Positions 52,607 to 61,299 of a stretch of DNA of 64,000 nucleotides are shown piece after piece. Numbering within the stretch: position 1 is the first letter of the stretch; each line of letters begins with the position of its first letter. The notes beneath the pieces were generated by a model. The model did no database searches. It worked only from the letters and a program-made list of their open reading frames with translations, and was not told where the DNA came from. Source of the DNA: Arcanobacterium wilhelmae (GTDB lineage: Bacteria; Actinomycetota; Actinomycetes; Actinomycetales; Actinomycetaceae); NCBI RefSeq assembly GCF_029632765.1, contig NZ_CP121247.1, positions 1,240,001 through 1,304,000 of the forward strand, in the 5' to 3' direction. A program made the translations under genes and the position numbers.

Positions 52607-54283
52607 TCAGACCTCGATGACCGTTGGAAGAATCATCGGCGAGCGGCGCAACTTGCGCGCCGCCCAACGGCCGATCACACGGCGCATCGCCTGTTGCATC
52701 TGATACGGAGTATTCGACTCGTTGAGTACCGCTTTCTGGAGTGCGTCGGTAACGTCCGCTTGAATATCCTCGAATACCGAATCGTCCTCTGCCATGCCAC
52801 GCGCCTGAATATGCGGGCCGGTAAGGATTGTGCGCTCCTGGCCATCGACCACCGCGAAGATCGAGATAAAGCCCTCCGCACCAAGCGTGAGACGATCCGT
52901 GAGATCCGCCTCCGAGATCTCGCCAACCGATGAACCGTCCACGAACACCAGGCCAACATCGACCTTGCCCACGATCTTTGCCATGCCGTCGTGAAGATCC
53001 ACCACGGTGCCATCTTCAGCCAGGATCACGTTCTCCGGCGGGACGCCCGTCTTCACGGCGAGCTTGCCGTTAGCAACCAGATGGCGAGGCTCGCCGTGAA
53101 TCGGCATCACGTTCACCGGCTCGACAATGTTGTAGGCATACAGGAGCTCACCCTCCGCACAGTGGCCGGAAACGTGCACGCGCGCATTACCCTTGTGCAC
53201 CACGTTCGTCCCGAGCTTCGTGAGACGGTTAATCAGGCCGAACACCGAGTTCTCATTACCCGGGATCAGCGAGGATGCGAGAATCACCGTATCGCCAGGG
53301 CCCACCGTGATCGACTTGTGGGTGCCGGAAGCGATACGCGAAAGCACAGCCATCGGTTCGCCTTGCGAACCTGTGGACATGTAGCAGATCTCCTGGGGCG
53401 GAACCGAATCCGATTTCTTCAAATCGATCAGCGTGTTTTCCGGAACGTCAAGGTAGCCGAGATCCGCCGCGATCCCCATATTCTTCACCATGGACCGGCC
53501 AACGAAGCAGACCTTGCGACCATACTTATGCGCTGCGTTTAAGACCTGCTGCACGCGATGCACGTGCGAAGCGAACGACGCCACCACAACCTTGCCGGTG
53601 GCCTGCGCAAACACCGACTCGATCACTGGGCCGATCTCGGCCTCCGAGCGAATGAACCCCGGAATCTCAGCGTTCGTGGAATCCACCATGAACAGGTCCA
53701 CACCGTCGTCGCCGGCTCGGGCGAACGCACGAAGATCCGTCACCCGCCCGTCCAACGGAAGCTGATCCATCTTGAAATCGCCGGTATGGAGGATCGTCCC
53801 ACCCTTCGACTTCATCAGCACGGCAAGCGCATCAGGGATCGAATGGTTCACCGCGATGAACTCACACTCGAACGCGCCAAGCTGCTCGACGTCGCCTTCT
53901 TTCACCACCAGCGTGTACGGCTGGATCCGATGCTCGGCGAGCTTCGACTCCACCAATGCGATAGTGAGCTCGGAGCCAACGAGCGGGATGTCCTTGCGCA
54001 TACGCAACAGGTAGGGAACACCACCGATGTGATCCTCATGCCCGTGGGTAAGCACGATCGCATCAATATCATCCAGGCGATCCTTGATATAGGTGAAATC
54101 GGGCAGAATCAGATCGATGCCTGGCTGGTTCTCTTCCGGGAAGAGCACGCCACAATCGACCACGAGCAGGCGCCCGTTGCATTCGAAAACGGTCATGTTG
54201 CGGCCAATTTCCCCAATGCCGCCGAGGGGAACAATTCTTACAGTATCCGGCGCAAGCGGTGCCGGCAGTTTTTCTTTAGTCAC
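52607..54283 (-). CDS. rnj: Ribonuclease J
   Basis: RNase J is a metallo-beta-lactamase/beta-CASP nuclease with 5' exo- and endonuclease activity in mRNA decay and rRNA maturation. The 558-residue protein has HGHEDH at 80-85, GGIGEIGRNM at the N-terminus, the beta-CASP region (SFASHVHRVQQ, STGSQGEP) and a C-terminal domain. The GTG at 54283 is unusually close to GGAGGC, or is leaderless behind GAGAAT at 6-nt spacing. The usual neighbour dapA is absent. Confidence 0.96.
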   Translation of the reverse strand: MTKEKLPAPLAPDTVRIVPLGGIGEIGRNMTVFECNGRLLVVDCGVLFPEENQPGIDLILPDFTYIKDRLDDIDAIVLTHGHEDHIGGVPYLLRMRKDIPLVGSELTIALVESKLAEHRIQPYTLVVKEGDVEQLGAFECEFIAVNHSIPDALAVLMKSKGGTILHTGDFKMDQLPLDGRVTDLRAFARAGDDGVDLFMVDSTNAEIPGFIRSEAEIGPVIESVFAQATGKVVVASFASHVHRVQQVLNAAHKYGRKVCFVGRSMVKNMGIAADLGYLDVPENTLIDLKKSDSVPPQEICYMSTGSQGEPMAVLSRIASGTHKSITVGPGDTVILASSLIPGNENSVFGLINRLTKLGTNVVHKGNARVHVSGHCAEGELLYAYNIVEPVNVMPIHGEPRHLVANGKLAVKTGVPPENVILAEDGTVVDLHDGMAKIVGKVDVGLVFVDGSSVGEISEADLTDRLTLGAEGFISIFAVVDGQERTILTGPHIQARGMAEDDSVFEDIQADVTDALQKAVLNESNTPYQMQQAMRRVIGRWAARKLRRSPMILPTVIEV

Positions 54284-54289
54284 GCCTCC

Positions 54290-54337
54290 ATTCTCTCACG
54301 AATTGGCCACGACTCACTGGCGAAGGCGTGAGAGAAT
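54290..54337. promoter_or_regulatory. Symmetrical divergent promoters of rnj and a GNAT gene
   Basis: ATTCTCTCACG (54290-54300) and CGTGAGAGAAT (54327-54337) are a perfect 11-bp inverted repeat. Each arm ends in GAGAAT on its own coding strand, exactly 6 nt before a GTG start (54283 minus, 54344 plus). The arms may therefore be matched -10 regions or an operator covering both. Confidence 0.55.
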
Positions 54338-54343
54338 AGCCAA

Positions 54344-54952
54344 GTGTTAGAGATGAAGCAGTCAGTACGTCCAGCCCTCCCGTCCGACGCCGGCGCGATC
54401 GGCGCGATCCAAGCCGTCACCTTGCCGGCCGCGGTACGCGCCGGAACCGACCAGCACATCCCCGACGAGGCTTTCCCGTTTACCGCTGATGTGCTGGCAC
54501 AATCGTGGAGTCAGACGCTGGAGAACCTGCCGTCGCTTGAGCACTTTGTGGTCGTTGCGATCGAGAACCAGCAGGTGGAGGGTTTCGCCGCGATGGCTCC
54601 CGCGGAGCCGATTATTCTCGACGGCGATCCCGACGGCGGCTTGGATCCGGAGACGGGTGCGGCGCGGGTTGCGTTCGAGATCACGAACTTCGAGGTGGAT
54701 CCGCGCTTCGCGAGCCACGAGCATGACGCGCGCTTGATGGCCGCGCTCACCGATATCGCACGAGGCGAAGGCGCCACCGAGCTCCACATTTGGGCGATCG
54801 CGGGGAACGACGCCGTCACCTCAATCCTTTCACGCACCGGTTTCGCTCCACGCCCGTTCCGCCGTGTTGCGCAGATCGCGGGCGCGAATATCGCGGAGCA
54901 CCTGTGGTGGGTCACGCTCGGAGAGGATCCGCACGCTTCCCACGAGCACTGA
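54344..54952 (+). CDS. GNAT family N-acetyltransferase
   Basis: This 202-residue protein has a GNAT-like layout: an N-terminal VRPALPSDAGAIGAIQAVTLP strand-helix and NFEVDPRFASHEHDARLMAALTDIA in place of the acetyl-CoA loop, which is degenerate and lacks the usual G-x-G/A. AIAGNDAVTSILSRTGFAPRPFRRVAQ lies near the C-terminus. The weak loop makes substrate or even activity uncertain. The GTG at 54344 is 6 nt after GAGAAT; ATG 54353 is the alternative. It is divergent from rnj. Confidence 0.75.
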   Translation: MLEMKQSVRPALPSDAGAIGAIQAVTLPAAVRAGTDQHIPDEAFPFTADVLAQSWSQTLENLPSLEHFVVVAIENQQVEGFAAMAPAEPIILDGDPDGGLDPETGAARVAFEITNFEVDPRFASHEHDARLMAALTDIARGEGATELHIWAIAGNDAVTSILSRTGFAPRPFRRVAQIAGANIAEHLWWVTLGEDPHASHEH

Positions 54953-55010
54953 GCCCCGACGTTGAAGGCAGACGTTCCTGATGCGGTAAACGTTTCCCTG
55001 TAAGCGACGA

Positions 55011-55048
55011 AACGGCGGGTTTTCGCGTTTTCGCGAAAACCCGCCGTT
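55011..55048. terminator. Terminator between GNAT and M16 genes
   Basis: A perfect 17-bp stem (AACGGCGGGTTTTCGCG and its complement) with a TTTT loop separates two convergent genes. Confidence 0.75.
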
Positions 55049-55066
55049 GGCATGAATCCTCCAGAG

Positions 55067-56371
55067 CTATTTTTCTCCCGCGATCACGAGGGAACGCGGG
55101 CCAGACGCCAGGCGCTGCGCGAGGCGTTGCACGTCCTCGCGGGTCACGCCTCGGGCGGCTCGAAGATTCTCCTCGATCGACCAGATTTCGCCGCGAATGA
55201 GTTCTGCGAAGCCGAGGCGCGAGCGGCGGAAACCGTTCGTCTCAGATGAGAACACGAGCTGGGCACGGCGCTGATTAAATGCCGTGAGCAACTCCTGTTC
55301 GGTGATCCCGTTGGCAGCGATCTCGTCGAGGCACTCCCCCATCACGGTGGCGACCTCGCGAGCAACTTCCGGTTGGCACTGCGCTTCGAGCGCGAACAGC
55401 CCGCCCTCAGGATTGGACATCATCCACGAGTACGTGGAGTACGCGAGCCCCCGCTTTTCGCGCACTTCCTGGAACATACGCGACGACTGCCCACCACCGA
55501 GCACCGTATCGAGGACGATCGCGGCTTGCTCGTCGGCATCCGATAGCGCGAGGCCTGGCATTCCGACGACGACGGCGGTCTGACGGCCGGGGTGCTCGAT
55601 GAACTTCTCCGAGCCTGCCGTGTACGCGATGTCACCCGTCCGACGTCGGGGCGCAGGCTCAGCTCCCTCTGTCAGATCCCAGCCCGAGTGGCGCAGCAAC
55701 GCCAGAACCATCGCACACAACTCGTCGTGGTCGACGTCGCCGGCGGCGGTGACCACCAGCTCACTGGAGCGGTAGTTCTCGCGATAGTGCGAACGCATCG
55801 CCTCAGGAGCGAGCGAGCGCACCTCGTCGCGTGAGCCGCCTACCGGGCGCGCCAGCGGGTGGCTCCCCCACACGAGCGGCAGAATCCCCTGCTCGGCAAC
55901 TTCCGAGACGTCGTCTTCCGAGGCTGCGAGTTCTTCAAGAATCACTCCACGCTCGAGTTCCATATCCGCCTCATCGAGGCGCGAAGCAGTGACCATATCG
56001 ATCAACAGTTCGAGAAGCTGCGGCATGTCGTCGGCAAACACGCGTCCGTAATAGTTCGTGTAGGCGCGCGCGGTGGCAGCATTCATCGCTCCGCCGAGGA
56101 AATCACCCAGCTCCGAGATCTCCTTCGCCGTCCGGTTGTGCGTGCCCTTGAACAGTAAGTGCTCGAGGAAATGGGTTGAGCCCTCGTGGCCGGGTGCTTC
56201 GTCACGGCTGCCCGCGCCGATCCACAACGCGAGCGAGACCGAACGCTGGCCCGGTACCTTTTCCGTGAGCACACGGATGCCACCGGGCAAGATCGAACGG
56301 CGGCCGATCACGCCGTTCTCTTCGAAACGGATGTCGCCCTGATCAGCAGTAAACGGAATTCGTGAAAACAT
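55067..56371 (-). CDS. M16 family zinc metallopeptidase (PepR/PqqL-like)
   Basis: This 434-residue processing-protease-like enzyme has the inverted zinc motif HFLEH (His67, Glu70, His71) and the downstream glutamate in ERGVILEELAASEDD. The C-terminal half is the inactive partner domain with GLAYSTYSWMM. It follows pnp, as in most actinobacteria. The ATG follows AGGGGAGAG, and a hairpin separates it from pnp, so it has or may have its own promoter. Its substrate is unknown. Confidence 0.92.
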   Translation of the reverse strand: MFSRIPFTADQGDIRFEENGVIGRRSILPGGIRVLTEKVPGQRSVSLALWIGAGSRDEAPGHEGSTHFLEHLLFKGTHNRTAKEISELGDFLGGAMNAATARAYTNYYGRVFADDMPQLLELLIDMVTASRLDEADMELERGVILEELAASEDDVSEVAEQGILPLVWGSHPLARPVGGSRDEVRSLAPEAMRSHYRENYRSSELVVTAAGDVDHDELCAMVLALLRHSGWDLTEGAEPAPRRRTGDIAYTAGSEKFIEHPGRQTAVVVGMPGLALSDADEQAAIVLDTVLGGGQSSRMFQEVREKRGLAYSTYSWMMSNPEGGLFALEAQCQPEVAREVATVMGECLDEIAANGITEQELLTAFNQRRAQLVFSSETNGFRRSRLGFAELIRGEIWSIEENLRAARGVTREDVQRLAQRLASGPRSLVIAGEK

Positions 56372-56391
56372 CTCTCCCCTAAGAATGCGCG

Positions 56392-56421
56392 TTGAGGGCC
56401 TGGGAAAACCCAGGCCCTCAA
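56392..56421 (-). terminator. Hairpin after pnp
   Basis: A perfect 13-bp stem with a 4-nt loop (56392-56404 / 56409-56421). Its core GGCCTGGG-N4-CCCAGGCC is the same as that of the ftsZ terminator. There is no T run on the minus strand, so it may act as a 3' end stabiliser or weak terminator. Confidence 0.6.
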
Positions 56422-56436
56422 CATTTAAGCTATCGC

Positions 56437-58737
56437 TCAGTCCTCATCGTTCGAGCGAGTGCGGGTGCGACGGCGGGGGCGGCGCTCACGCTTCTCGCCC
56501 TTCTCCTCGCTACCAGACTTTCGCTCTGATTCGGCGGCCTTCTCTGCCTCGAGCTGCTCCTCGGTGAGAACAGCGTGGAGGGAAAGCTTGCCACGAGCGT
56601 CGATCTCGGCCAGCTCGACCTCGACCTTGTCGCCAACGTTGAGTACGTCTTCCACGTTTTCCACGCGCTTGCCGCCCACGAGGCGACGAATCTGCGAGAT
56701 GTGGAGCAGGCCGTCCTTGCCCGGCGAGAGCGAGACGAACGCGCCGAACGTCGTGGTCTTGACCACGGTACCGACGAAGCGCTCGCCAACCTCCGGCATC
56801 TGCGGGTTAGCGATCTGGTTGATCGTTGCGCGCGCAGCCTCTGCCGAGGAGCCGTTGGTGGCGCCGATGAACACGGTGCCGTCTTCTTCGATGGTGATCT
56901 CCGCGCCAGTATCGTCCTGGATCTGGTTGATCATCTTGCCCTTCGGGCCGATGACTTCGCCGATCTTGTCCACCGGGATCTTCACGGTGATGATGCGCGG
57001 AGCGGTCTCAGCCATCTCCTCGACCTCCGGCACTGCCTGCTCGATCAGATCGAGGATGGCGAGGCGGGCGTCGCGAGCCTGCGAAAGCGCAGCCGCGAGA
57101 ACCTCAGCCGGGATGCCATCGAGCTTGGTATCAAGCTGGAGAGCCGTCACGAAGTCGCGCGGGCCTGCGACCTTGAAGTCCATATCGCCCAGGGCATCTT
57201 CTGCGCCGAGGATGTCGGTCAGAGCAACGTAGCGCTGCTCGCCCTCGATCTCGCCCGAGATCAGGCCCATTGCAATACCCGCAACCGGAGCCTTGAGCGG
57301 CACGCCAGCGTTGAGCAACGAAATGGTGGACGCACACACGGAACCCATTGACGTTGAACCGTTCGAGCCGAGAGCTTCAGACACCTGGCGGATCGCGTAC
57401 GGGAAATCCTCACGCGACGGAAGAACCGGAACCAGGGCGCGCTCGGCGAGCATGCCGTGGCCGATCTCGCGGCGCTTCGGGGAGCCAACGCGGCCGGTCT
57501 CACCCGTCGAATACGGCGGGAAGTTGTAGTGGTGCATGTAACGCTTGTGGGTCACAGGAGTGAGGTTGTCGATCTGCTGCTCCATCTTGAGCATGTTCAG
57601 GGTGGTCACTCCCATGATCTGGGTCTCGCCACGCTGGAACAGTGCCGAGCCGTGGACGCGCGGAAGCACGCCAGCCTGGGCAGTGATGGTACGGATCTCA
57701 ACCGGGCTACGGCCATCCATACGCTCACCAGTGGTGAGCACGCGAGCGCGCATCTCCTGCTTCCAGTGAGAGTTCACGGCGAGCTTGAGCGCCTGCTCAC
57801 GCTCCGGGAACTCCTCGGAAAGCGCCTCGACGATCTCGTTGGTGACTTCACCCAGGCGGTCGTCGCGCTCGTGCTTATCCTTGATACCCCACAGGCTCTC
57901 GAAGTGACCCTTGAGCTTCTCGCCCGTGGCCTCGAACTCTTCCGGCGTGTAATCCGGGAAGAGCGGGAACTCACGGGTCTCCTTGCCGGCCTGGGCAACA
58001 AGCTCAGACTGGGCCTCGCACAGGACGCGGATGAACTTCTTTGCAGCCTCGAGGCCGCCAGCAACGACTTCCTCGGTGGGCTTGGTACCGCCAGCGGCGA
58101 TGTTCTCGAGAGCGTTCTCGCCGCCCTCGGCCTCCACCATCATGATGGCCACATCATCGCCAACCACGCGGCCGGCCACCACCATGATGAAGGTGGCGCG
58201 CGGCAGATCGCTGAAGCGCGGGAACGCCACCCACTGGCCGTCGATGAGGGCCAGGCGGGTACCACCGACCGGGCCGGAGAACGGCAGGCCGGAGAGCTGG
58301 GTGGAAGCGGACGCGGCGTTGATCGCCAGCACGTCGTAAGCATCGTCCGGGTGAACCGAAAGAACGGTTTCAATTACCTGGACCTCGTTGCGCAGGCCCT
58401 TGACGAAGCCCGGGCGAAGCGGGCGATCGATCAGGCGAGCAGCGAGGATCGCATCGGTGCTCGGGCGGCCTTCACGGCGGAAGAACGAGCCCGGGATACG
58501 GCCAGCTGCGTAGGAGCGCTCTTCCACGTCAACGGTGAGCGGGAAGAAGTCGAAGTGCTCCTTCGGCTGGCTGGACACAGCGGTGGTGGAGAGAACAACA
58601 GTCTCGCCATCCAGGTAGGCCATCACTGCGCCGGCTGCCTGCTGGGCAAGCAGACCGGTCTCGAAGCGGATGGTGCGGGTGCCGAACGAGCCGTTATCGA
58701 TCACGGCTTCGGCAAACTTGATTTCAGGACCCTCCAT
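56437..58737 (-). CDS. pnp: Polyribonucleotide nucleotidyltransferase (PNPase)
   Basis: PNPase degrades RNA 3'-to-5' by phosphorolysis and can add tails. The 766-residue protein has two RNase PH domains (the second with [13 protein letters not shown] and [10 protein letters not shown]), a KH domain ([14 protein letters not shown]) and an S1 domain ([27 protein letters not shown]), ending in a basic tail. The ATG at 58737 follows AAGGAGGTCCC; the extended frame to 58800 is rejected. The 170-nt leader between the rpsO terminator and the ATG holds short hairpins (GCTCC-GGCA-GGAGC at 58852-58865; TCGAG/CTCGA at 58869-58882). Confidence 0.97.
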   Translation of the reverse strand: MEGPEIKFAEAVIDNGSFGTRTIRFETGLLAQQAAGAVMAYLDGETVVLSTTAVSSQPKEHFDFFPLTVDVEERSYAAGRIPGSFFRREGRPSTDAILAARLIDRPLRPGFVKGLRNEVQVIETVLSVHPDDAYDVLAINAASASTQLSGLPFSGPVGGTRLALIDGQWVAFPRFSDLPRATFIMVVAGRVVGDDVAIMMVEAEGGENALENIAAGGTKPTEEVVAGGLEAAKKFIRVLCEAQSELVAQAGKETREFPLFPDYTPEEFEATGEKLKGHFESLWGIKDKHERDDRLGEVTNEIVEALSEEFPEREQALKLAVNSHWKQEMRARVLTTGERMDGRSPVEIRTITAQAGVLPRVHGSALFQRGETQIMGVTTLNMLKMEQQIDNLTPVTHKRYMHHYNFPPYSTGETGRVGSPKRREIGHGMLAERALVPVLPSREDFPYAIRQVSEALGSNGSTSMGSVCASTISLLNAGVPLKAPVAGIAMGLISGEIEGEQRYVALTDILGAEDALGDMDFKVAGPRDFVTALQLDTKLDGIPAEVLAAALSQARDARLAILDLIEQAVPEVEEMAETAPRIITVKIPVDKIGEVIGPKGKMINQIQDDTGAEITIEEDGTVFIGATNGSSAEAARATINQIANPQMPEVGERFVGTVVKTTTFGAFVSLSPGKDGLLHISQIRRLVGGKRVENVEDVLNVGDKVEVELAEIDARGKLSLHAVLTEEQLEAEKAAESERKSGSEEKGEKRERRPRRRTRTRSNDED

Positions 58738-58909
58738 GGGACCTCCTTCTTTTCTTTCAATCCTTCGGCCATCGTTTGTCATGCTCGCTTCCGTGCGCAC
58801 ACCACAACCGACAACCGAGGGGATTTTTCTTCATGTGGGCTTATCGCCCTGGCTCCGGCAGGAGCGGATCGAGTTTCCTCGAGATACACACCGTTTTGTG
58901 CGGTGCGTG

Positions 58910-58945
58910 GAAAGACGGCCCGAATTTTACTTCGGGCCGTCTTTC
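58910..58945. terminator. rpsO terminator
   Basis: A perfect 15-bp stem (GAAAGACGGCCCGAA and its complement) with a 6-nt loop lies just after the rpsO stop. The T-rich stem end gives TCTTTC on the minus strand. Confidence 0.85.
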
Positions 58946-58950
58946 TTACC

Positions 58951-59220
58951 TCAGCGGCGAATGCCGAGGCGCGAGATCAGCGAACGGTAACGCTCGATGT
59001 CCTCTTCCGCGAGGTAGCGGAGAAGGCGCTTACGCTTACCGATGAGCAGCATGAGGCCGCGGCGCGAATGGTGATCGTGCTTGTGCGACTTGAAGTGCTC
59101 GGTGAGGCCCTTGATGCGCTCAGTCAGGATCGCAACCTGGACCTCCGGGGAGCCGGTATCGCCCTCGTGGGTTGCGTATTCCTTGATGATGGCATCCTTG
59201 CGCTCTTTTTCGAGAGCCAT
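58951..59220 (-). CDS. rpsO: 30S ribosomal protein S15
   Basis: This 89-residue S15 binds the 16S rRNA central domain early in 30S assembly. It starts [28 protein letters not shown] and contains the conserved [14 protein letters not shown] and [12 protein letters not shown] blocks. The ATG at 59220 follows AAGGAGAAACGT; the longer frame to 59367 is rejected. It lies upstream of pnp with its own terminator, the classic rpsO-pnp pair. Confidence 0.98.
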   Translation of the reverse strand: MALEKERKDAIIKEYATHEGDTGSPEVQVAILTERIKGLTEHFKSHKHDHHSRRGLMLLIGKRKRLLRYLAEEDIERYRSLISRLGIRR

Positions 59221-59241
59221 ACGTTTCTCCTTATATCGTTG

Positions 59242-59283
59242 CACGGAGCCCGGGGCATGTTCACCCGAGCATGACGCTCCGTG
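59242..59283 (-). ncRNA. Structured rpsO leader, possible S15 autoregulatory element
   Basis: In the rpsO 5' leader CACGGAGC and GCTCCGTG (59242-59249 and 59276-59283) can pair as an 8-bp stem enclosing a G/C-rich inner part, ending just before the Shine-Dalgarno sequence. S15 autoregulates through leader RNAs in several phyla. I infer, but cannot show, that this is one. Confidence 0.4.
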
Positions 59284-59420
59284 GCCGGCAGACGGCCTTC
59301 CTAGCCTACCACAGCCGTTCCACCACTCACGACGCGGTGCGCAACTTACACAGGTGACGTCACCCACGCCCCGACGTCGGGAATCTCAGGTGCACTGTCC
59401 CGACATATTCAACACTTACC

Positions 59421-59450
59421 GAGAACGTTAATGAGAACTCTAGTGAGAAC
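59421..59450 (+). promoter_or_regulatory. Triple GAGAAC direct repeats ahead of the zinc-sensor operon
   Basis: GAGAAC occurs at 59421, 59433 and 59445, an exact 12-bp period with 6-nt AT-rich spacers. It lies upstream of the SmtB-like gene and could bind an activator or a Fur/Zur-type repressor. Confidence 0.5.
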
Positions 59451-59458
59451 AATACCCA

Positions 59459-59490
59459 CCTTATTAGCATCTTGCAATATCCTAATAAGG
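59459..59490 (+). promoter_or_regulatory. 9-bp inverted repeat and promoter of the SmtB-like gene
   Basis: CCTTATTAG (59459-59467) and CTAATAAGG (59482-59490) form a perfect inverted repeat with a 14-nt spacer. TTATTA and TAATAA inside the two arms are 17 nt apart and may be the -35 and -10, so a bound ArsR-type dimer would cover the promoter. Confidence 0.65.
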
Positions 59491-59506
59491 CTGGCAGACT
59501 GGAGCC

Positions 59507-59857
59507 ATGAGCAAGACGAACGAGAATGAAGAACGCGAGCAGTGCGATGCACTTGCTGAGACAGCCGCGCTCTTCAAGGCACTCGGCTCCCCCAAGCGCC
59601 TCGCGCTCGTCTCGCTGATGACAAAAAAGGCAATGACCGTGTCGGAACTCGCGCAAGCAGCCAACATGGCCCAACCTCTCGCATCACAGCACCTCAAAGT
59701 GCTCCGCGAAGCCGGAATCGTCACCTCGATCCGAGAAGGAATGAGCGTGCGATACGAACTCGCGGATCACCACGTGGCTCACATCGTGGAAGATGCCCTC
59801 CTCCACACTGCCGAACCACACACTCACACTTCGGGCACACAGCCCACCAACAATTAA
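59507..59857 (+). CDS. ArsR/SmtB-family zinc-responsive repressor
   Basis: This 116-residue winged-helix repressor has the HTH near 44-70 (MTVSELAQAANMAQPLASQHLKVL). The C-terminal helix carries Asp87-x-His89-x10-His100-x2-Glu103, the exact alpha5 Zn(II)-site spacing of SmtB (D104, H106, H117, E120). It should therefore release DNA on binding zinc or a similar divalent ion. A His-rich tail (HTHT) follows. It is 10 nt upstream of a histidine-rich small protein and preceded by an inverted-repeat operator. Confidence 0.9.
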   Translation: MSKTNENEEREQCDALAETAALFKALGSPKRLALVSLMTKKAMTVSELAQAANMAQPLASQHLKVLREAGIVTSIREGMSVRYELADHHVAHIVEDALLHTAEPHTHTSGTQPTNN

Positions 59858-59867
59858 GGAGAATCCC

Positions 59868-60167
59868 ATGTCGGTACACGAGCACGCCGAGCACACCCTC
59901 GCTGAGCATACCCACGGCGAAGGCTGCGGCCACGATATGATCAACCACGGCGACCACGTGGATTACATCCACGACGGCCACCTCCACCACGTGGACGGCG
60001 ATCACTACGACGAGCACATCGCAGAGCACACCATGGAAGAGCACACCCATGGCGAAGGCTGCGGCCACGACGCCGTCAAGCACGGCGATCACACCGATTA
60101 CGTGCACGATGGCCACCTGCACCACGCAGACGGCGATCACTACGACGAGCACGCAATCGTTGCCTGA
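59868..60167 (+). CDS. Duplicated histidine-rich small metal-binding protein
   Basis: This 99-residue protein has 26 histidines and two cysteines. Residues 13-50 and 58-95 are an internal duplication; each unit reads EHTHGEGCGHD, then HGDHxDY, HDGHLHH and GDHYDEH. I recall similar single-unit proteins next to ArsR-type regulators in other bacteria; none has a settled function. With the SmtB-type sensor upstream, a zinc buffer, store or chaperone is the likely role. AAGGAGAATCCC precedes the ATG, and an excellent terminator follows. Confidence 0.85.
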   Translation: MSVHEHAEHTLAEHTHGEGCGHDMINHGDHVDYIHDGHLHHVDGDHYDEHIAEHTMEEHTHGEGCGHDAVKHGDHTDYVHDGHLHHADGDHYDEHAIVA

Positions 60168-60174
60168 ATAAACT

Positions 60175-60221
60175 AATACGGTGACGCGGCGAGGATTTCC
60201 TCGCCGCGTCACCGTATTTTT
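60175..60221 (+). terminator. Terminator of the zinc-sensor operon
   Basis: A perfect 20-bp stem with an ATTT loop, running directly into TTTTT on the plus strand, ends the smtB-like/His-rich operon. The following 90 nt up to ribF hold nothing recognisable. Confidence 0.93.
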
Positions 60222-60312
60222 GGCCAAAAACTGCGCAGACCCGCATTCCCTGTCAGATGCGCCAAGGCCACACCCGACGCTGCACCTCGCGGTGTCCCGA
60301 GATTGCGGCTCG

Positions 60313-61299
60313 TTACTGGGCAGTCACCTTCGCGGGATCCACACGCGTCGACACCGGCACGCCGAGCACATCTGCGCTCACCCGCAAATCCTCGTCCATT
60401 CGTTCCAGCAATCCCTCGAGTGAATCGAAGGTCATCATCGGGCGTACGTATTCGATGAACTCCACCGCCACGCGCTCGCCATAGAGGTTCAAGTCAGAAC
60501 GGCCAAGCACGTGAGCTTCAACCGTGCGGATCTCCCCATTGAACTGAGGATTCGTTCCCACCGAAATCGCCGCAGGCAGATAGACGCGCGTATTTTCCGG
60601 GCCGCGCTGAATCAGCCAGCCCGCATACACGCCATCCGCCGGGATCTCCCCCAGCCCATCACCGTGCAAATTCGCCGTCGGGAAGCCGAGCTCGCGCCCA
60701 CGCTGGAACCCGTGGCTCACTTCGCCAACGATGCGGTGTGGACGCCCGAGCACCTTCGCAGCACCTGCGACGTCGCCGGCTGCCAGAAGCTCACGGATCC
60801 ACGACGACGAAAACCTCCGGCCGTTGTCCGCAACGAGATCGTCAACCAAAGTCACGTCAAAACCGAACTGCTCGCCGAGCGCAACCAGGACATCGCCGTC
60901 GGCGCAGTTTCCCGCGCCGAAGCGCACGTCGTGGCCCACAACCACAGCCTGCGCTCCAAGGACACCCAGGAGCTGATCACGCACGAACCCCTCGGGGCTC
61001 GCAGCCGCGTACTCGAGCGTATAGTGCTGCACCAGAACGCCGTCAATGCCGGCTGCCTCAAGACGATCCAAGCGGTCCTCGAGCGATGTAATCATCGCTA
61101 CCGGTCGATCCGGCAGATGAACTGCTACCGGATGCGGGTCGAACGTCAGCACGACCGCAGGCACTCCGCGCTCACGGGCCTGGCGAATCGTTTCGTTCAA
61201 AATCGCCTGGTGGCCACGATGAACACCGTCGTACACGCCGATCGTTACCACCGACTCGAGATCGGCGGGAACCTCGGCGGCATCACACCATCGCTTCAC
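60313..61299 (-). CDS. ribF: Bifunctional riboflavin kinase/FAD synthetase
   Basis: RibF makes FMN and FAD. The 328-residue protein has an FAD synthetase N-domain (GVYDGVHRGH at 21-30, GHDVRFGAGN) and a riboflavin kinase C-domain (GFPTANLH, PADGVYAG, GTNPQF). The GTG start overlaps the stop of the small Cys/His/Gly-rich gene (GTGA), so ribF is translationally coupled to it, an unusual arrangement for a gene usually found after truB. Confidence 0.95.
   Translation of the reverse strand: MKRWCDAAEVPADLESVVTIGVYDGVHRGHQAILNETIRQARERGVPAVVLTFDPHPVAVHLPDRPVAMITSLEDRLDRLEAAGIDGVLVQHYTLEYAAASPEGFVRDQLLGVLGAQAVVVGHDVRFGAGNCADGDVLVALGEQFGFDVTLVDDLVADNGRRFSSSWIRELLAAGDVAGAAKVLGRPHRIVGEVSHGFQRGRELGFPTANLHGDGLGEIPADGVYAGWLIQRGPENTRVYLPAAISVGTNPQFNGEIRTVEAHVLGRSDLNLYGERVAVEFIEYVRPMMTFDSLEGLLERMDEDLRVSADVLGVPVSTRVDPAKVTAQ

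Noticed and set aside
57457..59274. A 605-codon plus-strand open frame antisense to pnp and rpsO
   Set aside because: It mirrors the codon structure of two universally conserved minus-strand genes, has no family resemblance and no ribosome site; such frames are common in G+C-rich DNA.
59868..60167. Direct repeats that could be read as a CRISPR-like or minisatellite array
   Set aside because: The repetition is a two-unit in-frame duplication within a His-rich protein; there are no spacers of constant size.
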